64,000 nt of DNA from CAWJKP01 sp963843465 (GCA_963843465.1 CAWJKP010000009.1:62001-126000), one strand, 5' to 3'; shown: positions 30,780 to 39,842, counted from the stretch's first letter. Program-made: numbers and translations. Notes: generated from the letters alone by a model not told the origin.

Positions 30780-31305
30780 ATGTTCCTCACCGTCTTTCCT
30801 CTATTTGACCTCGAACTCGGCGTCGATAGCGTCCTCCTCGCGGCCACCCGGGGCAGTGCCGTCGGGCCGGCCGTTCGGTCGGTGCGCAGCACCGTCACCA
30901 GCCGTGGCCTCAGCCTGGGCGTTGTCCGTCTTGCTGTGCAGGGAACGCAGAACGTGTTGCTTATGCGACTGGTGCGACCCGAACTGCGGACCGATCCCAT
31001 CCTGGAAACTACCCTGCAATATGCGCTCCAGCGGGGTTGCGAGCAGTTGTTTCAACTTGAGGAATCCGAACTGGCGGCCGAGCGAATTGGGGAGGGCGAA
31101 CACCGCGCGATCCTCTTCTATGAGGCGGCCGAGGGAGGCGCCGGCGTGCTTCGTCGGCTTGTGGACGAGGCCAATGTCATTTCTCGCCTCTGCGGAGGCT
31201 ACCCGCGTGTTCGAGAGCGACCTCGCGCACGTCGCACGCCCGGCGGACTACGAGGTATTTATTCGGAGTTACGTTTACAAGCCGGTGTACCGCAGCCTCG
31301 CTTAG
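30780..31305 (+). pseudogene. Mosaic remnant: DUF1998 helicase fragment plus another C-terminal fragment
   Basis: One frame encodes VRLAVQGTQNVLLMRLVRP, TLQYALQRGCEQLFQLEESE and ILFYEAAEGGAGVLRRLVDE, which resembles the DUF1998 C-terminal domain of large helicases. After about 31170 the meaningful frame appears to change to RVFESDLAHVARPADYEVF...SYVYKPVYRSL, which ends at a stop at 31305 and looks like the C-terminus of a metabolic enzyme (possibly malic-enzyme-like, weak). No intact gene spans the region. It seems to be joined gene fragments. Confidence 0.5.
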
Positions 31306-31362
31306 TTAAGAGGCGGTCTTGCCCCCCTCGGGTCTTTTGGTTTCGTTGAAAGGAATACTGCC

Positions 31363-33018
31363 TTGAATACGCCGTCGCACACGACGGTCGCCCACTTGAT
31401 CGTCCGCTGCCTGGAGAACGAAGGCGTCGAGTACATCTTCGGTATCCCCGGCGAGGAGAACATCCACCTCGTGGACGCCCTGCTCGACTCCCGCATCCGC
31501 TTCATCCTGGTCCGTCACGAACAGGGCGCGTCGTTCATGGCGGACACCTACGGCCGGTTGACGGGCAAGGCCGGCGTCTGCCTGGCGACGCTGGGACCCG
31601 GCGCGATCAACCTCACGCTCGGCGCGGCCGACGCGCAGCTCGACAGCCATCCGCTTGTGGCCCTGGTGGCCCAGGCCGGTCTGGACCGCCTGTACAAGGA
31701 ATCGCATCAGGTGGTTGACCTCGTCGGCCTGTTCCGGCCGATCACCAAGTGGGGCGCCACGCTGATGCTGCCGGAGTCCGCGCCGGAATTGGTCCGCAAG
31801 GCGTTCAAGCAGGCCGAATCCGAGCGGCCCGGTGCCACCCTGGTGGCTGTGCCGGAGGACTTGGCCCCGCGGACGGTCTCCGCGGAGCCTCTCCCTGTGC
31901 GGCAACCGAGGGACGCGGCGCCGTCCACCGAACAGGTAGCCCGGGCGGTGGATTTACTCAACGGTGCGCAGGCTCCGGTCGTCCTGGTTGGCGCTGGGGC
32001 AAGCCGCGATCGCTGTACGGGGGCCCTACTCCGCTTTGCCGAGCGTCTAAACCTCCCCGTCGCGACCACATTTCTCGGCAAAGGGGTATTCCCCGACGAC
32101 CACCTGCAAGCCCTGGGGACTCTCGGCTTCATGGTGCATGATTACACGAATTTCGGTTTCGACCAAGCGGACTTGGTGGTCACGGTCGGCTATGACCTGA
32201 TCGAGTACCCGCCGGCCCGCTGGTGCCCCAACCGCGACAAGAAAGTCTTGCACATCCACCGGACCATGGCCGAAGTGGACGCCAACTACCCGGTGACCGT
32301 CGGCATCGAGAGCAGCATCGCCGAGGCCCTGGACGCGATCGCCGCCCAGGCCGAGCCGAAGCATTCGATGCCGGCCGTTTCCACGCGGGCGCGAGACCTC
32401 CTCCACGAGGAACTCGACCGGGGCCGGCGTGACACGTCCTTCCCGGTGAAGCCCCAGCGCCTAGTCGCGGACACGCGCGCGGCGCTGGGAGAATCGGACA
32501 TCGTGCTCTGCGACACGGGCGCGTTGAAGATGTGGATGGCCCGGCTCTACCCGTGTTACCGGCCGGAGACGTGCTTGATCTCCAACGGTCTGGCGACGAT
32601 GGGCTTCGCCTTGCCAGGAGCGATCGCGGCCAAGCTGGCCCGCCCGGAATGTCGGGTGCTGGCAGCGATGGGCGACGGTTCCTTTCTGATGAATTCGCAG
32701 GAACTGGAAACGGCCGTGCGCGAGCGGGTCCACTTCGTCGTCCTCATCTGGGTCGATGAGTGCTACGGGCTGATCAAGTGGAAACAAGAGCTGGAGCTGG
32801 GGCGACCGGCGCACGTCGCCTTCACCAACCCCGACTTCGTGAAATATGCTGAGAGCTTTGGAGCCAAGGGCTACGCGATCGGGGCCGCCGAGGAACTGCT
32901 GCCGACTCTTCAAAAAGCCCTGGCCGACGACACGGTCTCGGTGATCGCGTGTCCCGTCGATTACTCCGAAAACATGCGGTTGACCGACAAACTCGGGAAG
33001 TTAGTGCAGCCGATCTAA
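31363..33018 (+). CDS. Acetolactate synthase-type thiamine-diphosphate enzyme (catabolic type)
   Basis: This protein of about 551 residues shows the N-terminal PYR domain (EYIFGIPGEENIHLVDAL, RHEQGASFMADTYGRLTGK, CLATLGPGAINL), a central Rossmann-like domain and a C-terminal TPP domain (AAMGDGSFLMNSQELETAV, then ECYGLIKWKQELELGRP). The pattern resembles AlsS-type catabolic acetolactate synthases, which convert two pyruvates to acetolactate. No alsD decarboxylase or regulatory subunit lies nearby. TTG at 31363 with GAAAGGAA upstream is the likely start. A pyruvate-oxidase or related role cannot be excluded. Confidence 0.85.
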   Translation: MNTPSHTTVAHLIVRCLENEGVEYIFGIPGEENIHLVDALLDSRIRFILVRHEQGASFMADTYGRLTGKAGVCLATLGPGAINLTLGAADAQLDSHPLVALVAQAGLDRLYKESHQVVDLVGLFRPITKWGATLMLPESAPELVRKAFKQAESERPGATLVAVPEDLAPRTVSAEPLPVRQPRDAAPSTEQVARAVDLLNGAQAPVVLVGAGASRDRCTGALLRFAERLNLPVATTFLGKGVFPDDHLQALGTLGFMVHDYTNFGFDQADLVVTVGYDLIEYPPARWCPNRDKKVLHIHRTMAEVDANYPVTVGIESSIAEALDAIAAQAEPKHSMPAVSTRARDLLHEELDRGRRDTSFPVKPQRLVADTRAALGESDIVLCDTGALKMWMARLYPCYRPETCLISNGLATMGFALPGAIAAKLARPECRVLAAMGDGSFLMNSQELETAVRERVHFVVLIWVDECYGLIKWKQELELGRPAHVAFTNPDFVKYAESFGAKGYAIGAAEELLPTLQKALADDTVSVIACPVDYSENMRLTDKLGKLVQPI

Positions 33019-33049
33019 CGCATTGGTGAGCAAAGGGAGCCGCCCAATC

Positions 33050-33160
33050 TTAGTCCAACCGCCCAGCCGTTCTACCAGATGTCTGGCCACTCGCCGTCCA
33101 GCACGACCTCGTGCGCGTCGAGCGTCCGGCGAAGGTCACCACGTCTGTCTTGCCACCCAT
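33050..33160 (-). pseudogene. CsbD gene start fused to an unrelated 3' fragment
   Basis: The first eight codons (MGGKTDVV) and the upstream AAAGGAGTCACCATC ribosome-binding region copy the intact csbD gene at 38885-39061 almost exactly. After that, similarity stops at once. A different frame in this region reads LRRTLDAHEVVLDGEWPDIW and then a stop, which looks like the C-terminus of some other protein. The 36-residue open frame is a recombination product. Confidence 0.6.
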
Positions 33161-33278
33161 GATGGTGACTCCTTTTCCTAGCAGTGTTGATCAGCTTCTT
33201 GCAATAGGTTACCCTGTGCCAAGTGGCGATACGCCAAATTTCCTTCACCCCTCGAATTGGTCGATGCCCCTGCTGCGT

Positions 33279-33788
33279 TCAGCAACGCATCGCCTCGACG
33301 GCAGCTTCCCAACCTTGGAGGGCGGCCTGTTTCAGCCAGCGACCCCTGACCTTGGGGTCATTGCAGTCTTGGGCATAGCTGTACATCGCCCCAGCATGAC
33401 CCTCCATTGCCGCCGTCTGGAGCCAACGTGCCCTTTCCGCAGGATCATCGCACGCCAACCCCAACTCGTACATCGCCGCAACGTGCCCCTGCTCGGCAGC
33501 CCGTTTGAACCAGAGTTCCCGTGTCGCCGGATCACGGGACTGAAGACCAAAGTGGTACATGGCAGGGACATAACGCTCGTAAGCTGCTTCCCGCAGCAAG
33601 TGCGTCCTCTGTTCGGAGTCGTCGGACTCCAAGGCGTAATCGCACATCGCCGGGAGGTAGCCCATCAGGGCAGATTCCCTTGCCCAAGGCACTCGTGATG
33701 GTGGCCAACCCTCCAATCCATCTTGCACGTTCCTGGATGCCTTCCAAGCCAAAGTGGCCATTGCCGACCTCTCGGAGATTGAAGCCAA
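33279..33788 (-). pseudogene. Sel1-repeat fragment joined to an out-of-frame histidine-kinase fragment
   Basis: The C-terminal ~125 residues contain Sel1-like repeats (RYVPAMYHFGLQS, GHVAAMYELGLAC, GHAGAMYSYAQDC). The first ~40 residues are read from a copy of the 3' end of the NarX-like kinase gene at 50510-50600, in the wrong frame. In the proper frame that DNA reads VGNGHFGLEGIQERARW, then ATITSALGKG. Both parts are fragments joined near 33675. Sel1 repeats mediate protein contacts, but this gene is probably not functional as written. Confidence 0.65.
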
Positions 33789-33796
33789 CCCATATT

Positions 33797-34747
33797 TCAG
33801 CTACGGGCGTTCTTCAGTTCGCTATTGAGCCTCCACTCGTTCCGGCCCAGCATTGCCGCGGCGATCAGCAACGGCAGCCAGTAGTAGATCACCCGGAATA
33901 CCAACAGTGTTGCCACCACTGCCGGCCCGTGTTCCTTTGGCAGGAACGCGACGATCAGCATGTCGAAGACGCCATAGCCGCCGGGAACGTGGCTCAGCAC
34001 GGCCGCCACAATCGCCAGCATGAAGACCCCCAACACCCGCACGTAGCCGCCCTCCACAGGCGGCAGCAGGGTGTACAAGATGGCGGCGGCCACCAGTAGG
34101 TCGCCGCAGGCAATCGCGATCTGGTACAGGGTCAGTCGCAACGGCGGCAACGGAACCCGCCAGCGAAAAAACCGTAGCGGCCGGCGATAGTGCAGGGCAT
34201 CGAATGCCACGTATCCCAACACGATCAGCAGTAGCGTCACGCCCACCCAGAAGGTGTGGGCGAAGGGCAGCTTCAAGTGATTCAGCCCCGCGGGAATCGA
34301 AAACGGGGCCACTACGAATACGACGCCCGCCAGCGTGAAAACGCCGAACCAGAAGGTCAGCCCGAGGATCACCAGCAGTTTGACAATTTTCAGCAGCGGC
34401 ACGCCCCAGGCTGAATATAGCCGGTAGCGGATCGACGTCCCGAACAGCGTGGCCCCGAAGTTGTAGCTGAACGCATAACCGGCGAACGACGCCAGGGCGA
34501 TTTTCCGCAAGGGCAGGTCCTTCTCGCCTACCCAGCGGACCGCGAGCCAATCGTACCCGATCAGGATCACGTAGTTCAGCACCGTCAGCAGCGACGCGGC
34601 CACGATGTGCCAAGTAGGCATGGCAGCAATCGCTTCGCGAATCTGCCCAAAGGTGTACTCCTTCAGCCGATCGTAGAGCAGCCAAGCGGCGGCCAGGAAG
34701 ACCAGCAGCACGAGCAGTCGCCCAAAGTGGCTAGCAAGTCGGTTCAT
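33797..34747 (-). CDS. UPF0104/lysylphosphatidylglycerol-synthase-TM-like membrane protein
   Basis: This protein of about 316 residues has eight or so hydrophobic helices across its whole length. Family features include NYVILIGYDWLAVRW near residue 60, FAGYAFSYNFGATLFGTSIRYR, and the C-terminal LSHVPGGYGVFDML motif typical of the YbhN/UPF0104 group, related to the flippase part of MprF. It lacks the cytosolic transferase domain. ATG 34747 overlaps the stop of the YihY-like gene (ATGA), so the two are coupled. It may move or modify membrane lipids; the substrate is unknown. Confidence 0.85.
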   Translation of the reverse strand: MNRLASHFGRLLVLLVFLAAAWLLYDRLKEYTFGQIREAIAAMPTWHIVAASLLTVLNYVILIGYDWLAVRWVGEKDLPLRKIALASFAGYAFSYNFGATLFGTSIRYRLYSAWGVPLLKIVKLLVILGLTFWFGVFTLAGVVFVVAPFSIPAGLNHLKLPFAHTFWVGVTLLLIVLGYVAFDALHYRRPLRFFRWRVPLPPLRLTLYQIAIACGDLLVAAAILYTLLPPVEGGYVRVLGVFMLAIVAAVLSHVPGGYGVFDMLIVAFLPKEHGPAVVATLLVFRVIYYWLPLLIAAAMLGRNEWRLNSELKNARS

Positions 34748-35673
34748 CGCGGGTGTTTGTGCCAAAATGCCTGCTTCCGGGCGACGCGCACCGCGGTTTC
34801 TTTCGGTTCCAGCGGAGAGCCGCAGTGTTTGGCGTAGACCCGTGTGAACTCCGCGCCGAACAACACGACCTGCGAAGAATAGTAGACCCACAGCAGGACA
34901 ATCACGATCGAGCTGGCTGCGCCATAGACCGACGTGACGCTGGTTGCCGCCAAGTACCAGCCGATCAAGTGATTGCCGAGCAAGAACAGCAGGGCGCTGG
35001 CGCCCGCCCCTACCCAAACGTCGCGCCAGGCGATCTTGGCGTCCGGTAAAATGCGGTAGACGAGCGTAATCGCCAGCGCGAGGAATCCCCAGGACACGAC
35101 CAGCGTAACGGGCCGCCAGAGCAAGATGCCTTCGAGCGTGAGCGTGGGGGGCAGGATGTGGCGGAGGGCGGAGAGGGCCGCAGTGACCAGTAATTCGGCC
35201 AGCAGCAGCACGCTGATTCCCAAGACGGCCAGGAACGATCCGAGCCGATTGCGCAGAACTCCTCGTAGTCCCCGCCCCAGTTTAGGCTCGACTTCCCAGA
35301 TCGCGTTCAGCGCGCTTTGCAGTTGCAGGAAAAGCCCTGTGGCGCCAAACCCAAAGAAGACAATACTCAGGACCGTTGCGGGGACGCCCGAGCCGCTCTT
35401 GTAGGTGTATCGCGCGGTGGCCTGGATGGCAACGGCCACGGTGTGGCCGACGGTGCTTTCGATTTCCTGGCTCACCCGGCCCTGCGCCGCCTCTTTGCCG
35501 AGAATCAGGCTGGCGGCGGTGAAGGCCAGCACGATCACCGGCGCGATGGAGAAGATGGCATAAAAGGCCAGGGCGGCGCCGAGTTCGAAAGTCCTGGATT
35601 TGTACCACTCCAGCCCGGTCTGCTTCAGCAGTCGCACGATCTGCACAAGTCTCCCTCCGCCGAGACGGTCCAT
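34744..35673 (-). CDS. YihY/UPF0761 family membrane protein
   Basis: This 309-residue inner-membrane protein with about six helices carries the YihY (virulence factor BrkB-like) signature: FELGAALAFYAIFSIAPVIV near the N-terminus, SIVFFGFGATGLFLQLQSALN, and SVYGAASSIVIVLLWVYYSS near residue 260. It is coupled to the downstream UPF0104 gene. An uncharacterised transport or envelope role is usual for the family. Confidence 0.9.
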   Translation of the reverse strand: MDRLGGGRLVQIVRLLKQTGLEWYKSRTFELGAALAFYAIFSIAPVIVLAFTAASLILGKEAAQGRVSQEIESTVGHTVAVAIQATARYTYKSGSGVPATVLSIVFFGFGATGLFLQLQSALNAIWEVEPKLGRGLRGVLRNRLGSFLAVLGISVLLLAELLVTAALSALRHILPPTLTLEGILLWRPVTLVVSWGFLALAITLVYRILPDAKIAWRDVWVGAGASALLFLLGNHLIGWYLAATSVTSVYGAASSIVIVLLWVYYSSQVVLFGAEFTRVYAKHCGSPLEPKETAVRVARKQAFWHKHPR

Positions 35674-35744
35674 GGACAGCGACTTTCTCTAACCCCGCGT
35701 CGCCTTGGGCCGCCCGCCCTCAATTGCTGATGTGGCGCCGCCCG

Positions 35745-37613
35745 TTAGCCCGCCACGGGATTTCCCTGTTGTTGCGTGAGGATGGGCAGCAGACTCCTCA
35801 GTTGGCTCCGCGTTTCCAGCAGCGTGGTCGCTATCAGGTCGGCCCCGGCGTCCTGGAGCTGCTCTCGGTTTGTCTCCACGCCGTCCGTAAGCCCCCATCG
35901 GCCTACGACGATTTTGACCTCCGGGAATCGGGTCCGCAACTTCTTGCACAGGTAGCGCGTGTGGGCCAGACCGCCCGGCGGCAATGCGCCGATGCAGACC
36001 AGCGCCGGCGCCTGCTCGGCCACCTGCGCCACCAGGTCGGCAGTCATCATATCAACGGCGGTGACTTCCACGACCCACTTGGCCGGGTCGAGCAGTTGGC
36101 GCAACATCTCCAGCGCCAGCCGATCCGCCTGGTCGCGGGCCGGGCACGCCAGAACGCGGAGTCGGATCGGCGCGGAGGCGTTGCCCCGATCCTCCGCGTG
36201 GATCGCCTCCTCGGCTTGATGAGCAGCGTCCTGCCGCTCGCCCAGATCTTCCAGGATCTCCCGCATCGCCTGAAGCACAGACTGTTCATCCGATTCCGTC
36301 AAGTCGTCTCGCTCGCGGTCCCGTTTCGCATAATTCAAGGCCGGGACCAAGAAGTCGTCGTAGACCTGTTCCGGGGAAGATGCCTTGGCCTGCGCCAAGA
36401 CCAGTTGTGTCGCCTCGTCCTGGTCGCGGGCCATCAGCCGCTGATAGAAGGTGACGTGCGCGTCCAACGCCGGCTCGTCGCCCAGGAGCACGTCGAGGAA
36501 CTTCAACTGCGGGACGTACTTGCCCAGCACGACCATACAGACCGTCAGCGGGCTGGACAGGACCAACCCGATCGGCCCCCAGAGGAAGGCCCAGAAGGCT
36601 GCGGCCACCAGCAGGGCCACTTCCGAAACGCCAATGCTACGGCCGTACAGCCGCGGCTCGATGACGTTGCCTGCGGTCAACTCGATCATCAGAAACAACC
36701 CAATCAGCAGCAGAGGCTGGAACCATCCTGGAAACATCGCCAGGCTAAGGACGATCGGAGGCACGGCCGCGATCCAGACGCCAATGTAGGGGATGTAACG
36801 GAACACGGCCGCTAAGAATCCCCACAGGAAGGCGTACTCAACGCGGAGTGCCATCAGGCCGACGCCCACCGATAGACCGACCGTGGCGTTCACGATCAAC
36901 TGCATGAGCAGGAACCGGCTGATCCGCTGGGCTGCGTCGTCCAACGCCTTGGTCATCACGGTGATCTGGCCGTGACTCACCAACCGGATCAGGCGATTCC
37001 GCAGGTCCTCACGCTTCAGCAACATGAAAACGACCAGCACCAGGGCCAAGGCCAGGCCGGCGAGCGTCGCCAGCAGGGAGCTGAGCAAGGCCGGCAACCG
37101 CGCCAGCCAGGTCGGGCTCTCCGGTTCCAGCACCACGGCGGTCGGCTTCTCCAGGGCCGCAACCGGAGGCTTGCCCGCGTGCTTTTCCTCCCGGCTCCCC
37201 GCGGGCAGGTTCCACACCCCAGTGATTTCGTGGATCATCTTCTCCAGATGGTTGGTTACCGACCCCTGGCCCAGATGCCGCAGCGATTTGACCTTGACCT
37301 TGATATTTTCCGTGTACTTCGGCACTTCGCCGGCCAGGCTCGTGACCTGGGCCGTGACCAGCCAGACGCCGCCGCCCAGCACCGCCGCCGCCAGCATGAC
37401 GACCAGCAGTACCGAGGGCAATCGCCTCAGGCCGCGCCGCTGGAGGGCCGTAACGAGCGGGGCCAGCAGAAAGCTCAGGAATACCGCCAGCGCGACCGGA
37501 ATGAAAACCGTCTGCGCCCAATACAGACAGGAGACCACCACCACGCCGACCACCGTGCCGGTCAGGACGAGCAGGGTAAGCTGCCAGCCGGGGGCTGCGG
37601 ATGGTTTCACCAC
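35745..37613 (-). CDS. AI-2E-family permease with extra C-terminal B12-binding-like domain
   Basis: This 622-residue protein has an N-terminal ~390 residues with eight membrane helices of the AI-2E transporter family (FIPVALAVFLSFLLAPLVTAL, then YIPYIGVWIAAVPP and GNVIEPRLYGRSIGVSEVALL). After a charged linker (about residues 395-490) the last ~130 residues look like a cobalamin-binding-like Rossmann domain (IRLRVLACPARDQADRLALEML, CIGALPPGGLAHTRYL). The DxHxxG cobalamin ligand motif is replaced by ARDQAD, so B12 binding by the usual His is unlikely. Substrate unknown; in family members, autoinducer, sodium or proton transport has been proposed. Confidence 0.88.
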   Translation of the reverse strand: MVKPSAAPGWQLTLLVLTGTVVGVVVVSCLYWAQTVFIPVALAVFLSFLLAPLVTALQRRGLRRLPSVLLVVMLAAAVLGGGVWLVTAQVTSLAGEVPKYTENIKVKVKSLRHLGQGSVTNHLEKMIHEITGVWNLPAGSREEKHAGKPPVAALEKPTAVVLEPESPTWLARLPALLSSLLATLAGLALALVLVVFMLLKREDLRNRLIRLVSHGQITVMTKALDDAAQRISRFLLMQLIVNATVGLSVGVGLMALRVEYAFLWGFLAAVFRYIPYIGVWIAAVPPIVLSLAMFPGWFQPLLLIGLFLMIELTAGNVIEPRLYGRSIGVSEVALLVAAAFWAFLWGPIGLVLSSPLTVCMVVLGKYVPQLKFLDVLLGDEPALDAHVTFYQRLMARDQDEATQLVLAQAKASSPEQVYDDFLVPALNYAKRDRERDDLTESDEQSVLQAMREILEDLGERQDAAHQAEEAIHAEDRGNASAPIRLRVLACPARDQADRLALEMLRQLLDPAKWVVEVTAVDMMTADLVAQVAEQAPALVCIGALPPGGLAHTRYLCKKLRTRFPEVKIVVGRWGLTDGVETNREQLQDAGADLIATTLLETRSQLRSLLPILTQQQGNPVAG

Positions 37614-37656
37614 GATCAGAACCCCAAGGGTCTCTCTGGATGATCGGCGCGGCAGC

Positions 37657-37851
37657 TTACCACAGCTTGCATTTCCAGCCTAGCACGAAGCCAATGCCGA
37701 AGCACCATAAGGCCACGACTCCGGGGCGCTCACGCCCATATTCCTGAAAATGCTCCAAGGCGCTCTTGGTCGTCCGCACGCGGGGAGCCGTCGGCGCCTG
37801 GGTCTCGTTTCGCGATTCCGGGTCCGTCTGTTCTCCTGTCGTCGAGGCCAT
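37657..37851 (-). CDS. Small membrane protein
   Basis: This 64-residue protein has a hydrophilic Thr/Glu-rich N-terminus, the segment TTKSALEHFQEYGRERP and one C-terminal membrane helix (GVVALWCFGIGFVLGWKCKLW). A good AGGAG precedes the ATG. It lies between AI-2E and BON protein genes on the same strand. I do not recognise a named family. Confidence 0.6.
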   Translation of the reverse strand: MASTTGEQTDPESRNETQAPTAPRVRTTKSALEHFQEYGRERPGVVALWCFGIGFVLGWKCKLW

Positions 37852-37911
37852 TTCAGGCTCCTTGATTTCCTGGTATGGGGATATCTCAGTGATCTTGAGG
37901 TTGCGGAGGAG

Positions 37912-38016
37912 CTACGCACCGGTCTGTGTGGATAGATACAGCAGCACGCCCAGTTGGGCGATTTGATCCAACTGCTCTTCGATTCTGCGGACAACCTGTT
38001 CCCGCGATGCGACCAT
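37912..38016 (-). CDS. Possible very small protein (34 residues)
   Basis: The open frame encodes an amphipathic helix with heptad-like spacing (REQVVRRIEEQLDQIAQLGV), then LLYLSTQTGA. No convincing ribosome-binding site lies upstream. It fills the 190-base gap between the BON and small membrane genes on their strand. It is a weak call. Confidence 0.25.
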   Translation of the reverse strand: MVASREQVVRRIEEQLDQIAQLGVLLYLSTQTGA

Positions 38017-38047
38017 TGTAAATCGCGTAACATGGAAGGCAAGAGGA

Positions 38048-38851
38048 TTACCGGCTCTCGCGATTCGACGAGAGCGTGCCGTACCCTTCCACGACCAACC
38101 GATTGTCGATCTGCCGCACCTCCGGTTCGAGAGCCAGGACGTTCGCCAGCAGGACGCGGTCGCCGGGCGTGCGGACGGTGCCCTGCAAGAGGGCCATGTT
38201 GTTGCTCAAGTAGACGTCGATGCCATGACCGGAGAGCATGCCCTTGGTGCGTGCGATCCGCGTCAGGCGGCCGGACAGATCCGGCGAGCGGGTGTATGGT
38301 TGCGGGCGGGCGGCCGAAGCGGACGCCGCACGCGCGCCAACTCGCGGGACGGGGACATACGAAGCGGCCGATGACCCGATGCCGAGGGTCATGCCAAGAG
38401 CTTGCTCCGCCGGGCTCGTGCCTTCCCACCCGCTCGTTTCCGGGAACGACGGAGGACCGAATTCCGTGATGGTCGGAAGTTCGAAAAGATTGTACTTCGG
38501 CGCGGGCGATTGCGGCGGAAGAGTGACGTTGAGGGCCGCTTGCGCGGCGCGTCTGACGCCAGCGGCTTGATCGATCTCGGACGTGTCGATCTGCCGCCAA
38601 GGCGTGGCGAACGCAGTGGAGCCGTCCGGCCGCCCAAAATATAGAAAGTTCCCGCTCGGGCCGGTCTGAAGGCCACCGCCGAACGTGCTGGGGCGCGGCA
38701 TGAACGACTGGCCTAGCGTGCGGTTACCGAACATGCCCCGGATTTCACTGCTTTGGGCCACGACCATCTGCGGTTTGCAAAGACTCAGGGCCAAGACCGC
38801 CGCCAGCGCCAGCGCGCAGCCCTTCCTAACGACCTTTTCATCACCTTTCAT
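38048..38851 (-). CDS. Secreted BON-domain protein
   Basis: This protein of about 267 residues starts at ATG 38851 (AAAGGG upstream) with a basic N-terminus and signal peptide (about residues 10-30: GCALALAAVLALSLC...VVAQ). A low-complexity Pro/Ser/Ala-rich middle follows. The C-terminal ~70 residues form a BON-like domain (GMLSGHGIDVYLSNNMALLQ, TVRTPGDRVLLANVLALEPEV, then QIDNRLVV). BON domains bind phospholipid surfaces and occur in OsmY-type stress proteins. It heads a run of small stress genes. Confidence 0.8.
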   Translation of the reverse strand: MKGDEKVVRKGCALALAAVLALSLCKPQMVVAQSSEIRGMFGNRTLGQSFMPRPSTFGGGLQTGPSGNFLYFGRPDGSTAFATPWRQIDTSEIDQAAGVRRAAQAALNVTLPPQSPAPKYNLFELPTITEFGPPSFPETSGWEGTSPAEQALGMTLGIGSSAASYVPVPRVGARAASASAARPQPYTRSPDLSGRLTRIARTKGMLSGHGIDVYLSNNMALLQGTVRTPGDRVLLANVLALEPEVRQIDNRLVVEGYGTLSSNRESR

Positions 38852-38884
38852 GCGACACCCTTTCCGCCTACCCAACAGATTCTC

Positions 38885-39061
38885 TCAGTTGAGCACTTTT
38901 TTCACGGCCTTCTCGACGGCGTCGACCGCCTTCCGGGCGGCTTGCTTGGTCTTGCCGACCGCCTCGTCGGTCTTCCCTTCCTCGCGAAGCTCGTCGTTGC
39001 CGGTCAGTGCGCCGGCGGCTTCCTTGATTCGGCCTTTCACTACGTCTGCCTTGCCACCCAT
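38885..39061 (-). CDS. CsbD-family stress protein
   Basis: This 58-residue hydrophilic protein reads KGRIKEAAGALTGNDELREE and EGKTDEAVGKTKQAARKAVD, the classic CsbD pattern. AAAGGAG lies upstream of the ATG at 39061. CsbD proteins are induced by general stress (sigma-B in Bacillus) and have no known activity. Its 5' end is duplicated as a remnant near 33160. Confidence 0.92.
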   Translation of the reverse strand: MGGKADVVKGRIKEAAGALTGNDELREEGKTDEAVGKTKQAARKAVDAVEKAVKKVLN

Positions 39062-39217
39062 GATGGTGACTCCTTTTCCCAGAGATTGTCGAGTAACGGG
39101 TTTCCGCATGCCTACTTGGTGAAGTCACTGCCGTGCGAGCTAAGCGGGAGGTATTCTGCATCGTCTGTTTTCTTGCTCGGGACGGGAGTTGAATCACACA
39201 TTCGTTTTTCGCAAGCG

Positions 39218-39445
39218 CTAGCCAACGTCCCCGATCGCTCGCGCGAGCGCTTTGGGTGATGGCTTCGGCTTGGCCTGCTCTAGAATAGCCCCGGCAAAAC
39301 GTGTCAACCGCAGTTCGACGGCGGCCCCTGCGGACCCCTCGCCGAAATACGACTCCATCTCTTGCGGCTTGATTCCAAGGGCGCCAAGGATTTCTACAGC
39401 CAAGTCCCTCGCCGCTTCCCTGACCGCTCTGTTCGCCTCGTTCAT
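39218..39445 (-). CDS. Small hypothetical protein
   Basis: This 75-residue protein reads ANRAVREAARDLAVEILGAL, GIKPQEMESYFGEG, then LRLTRFAGAILEQAKPKPSP. It is mostly helical, with no signal peptide. AGAGAGGAGAAACCAATC precedes ATG 39445, a strong ribosome-binding site, and this decides the start over a longer in-frame reading. Function unknown. Confidence 0.65.
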   Translation of the reverse strand: MNEANRAVREAARDLAVEILGALGIKPQEMESYFGEGSAGAAVELRLTRFAGAILEQAKPKPSPKALARAIGDVG

Positions 39446-39485
39446 GATTGGTTTCTCCTCTCTCATTCTCCGGAAGACAGCACAA

Positions 39486-39722
39486 TCACGCGGGCGGCGT
39501 TTCGGTCGCCACAGGTTGATTGTTGACCCAAATTCGCGATAACTGGATTTCCGCGTTGTGTTGAGCATCCAGCCCCGCCTCCTTTAACGCGCCCGCCACA
39601 TCCGCGTCCGTGAGCGGCTGGCCTTCCATGTAAACGAGGCCCCAATTGACAGTGTAACCGCCGTCGACATGTACCCCCGTCGCGACCTGAGCGACCAATA
39701 GCTTTGGATTCAGCCGTGCCAT
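39486..39722 (-). CDS. Small hypothetical protein, original start possibly lost
   Basis: The 78-residue frame contains GVHVDGGYTVNWGLVYMEG and PLTDADVAGALKEAGLDAQ. In-frame coding sequence continues upstream to about 39797 (AIKATVDLPKAFSAHDDREL) but lacks an ATG. There, TTAAGGAGTC is followed by ATGCGATAAAAG, which would become a start plus in-frame AIKATVD if one G were restored (ATGGCGATAAAAG). The gene may be frameshifted at codon 2 and originally ~104 residues. Function unknown. Confidence 0.55.
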   Translation of the reverse strand: MARLNPKLLVAQVATGVHVDGGYTVNWGLVYMEGQPLTDADVAGALKEAGLDAQHNAEIQLSRIWVNNQPVATETPPA

Positions 39723-39842
39723 CAGATCCCGAATGAGCGGAAGCTCACGATCATCATGCGCGGAAAATGCTTTCGGCAGATCGACGGTGGCTTTTATCGC
39801 ATGACTCCTTAATCAATCGAACGCTTTTGTCATAGCTTGCTT

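Noticed and set aside
30780..31305. A defence system (DISARM-like) based on the DUF1998 fragment
   Set aside because: Only a C-terminal fragment is present, with no methyltransferase, phospholipase D or DrmA-type genes nearby.
37680..38600. A ~300-residue minus-strand frame overlapping the BON and small membrane genes
   Set aside because: Arg/Ser-rich composition and overlap with two better genes; no motif.
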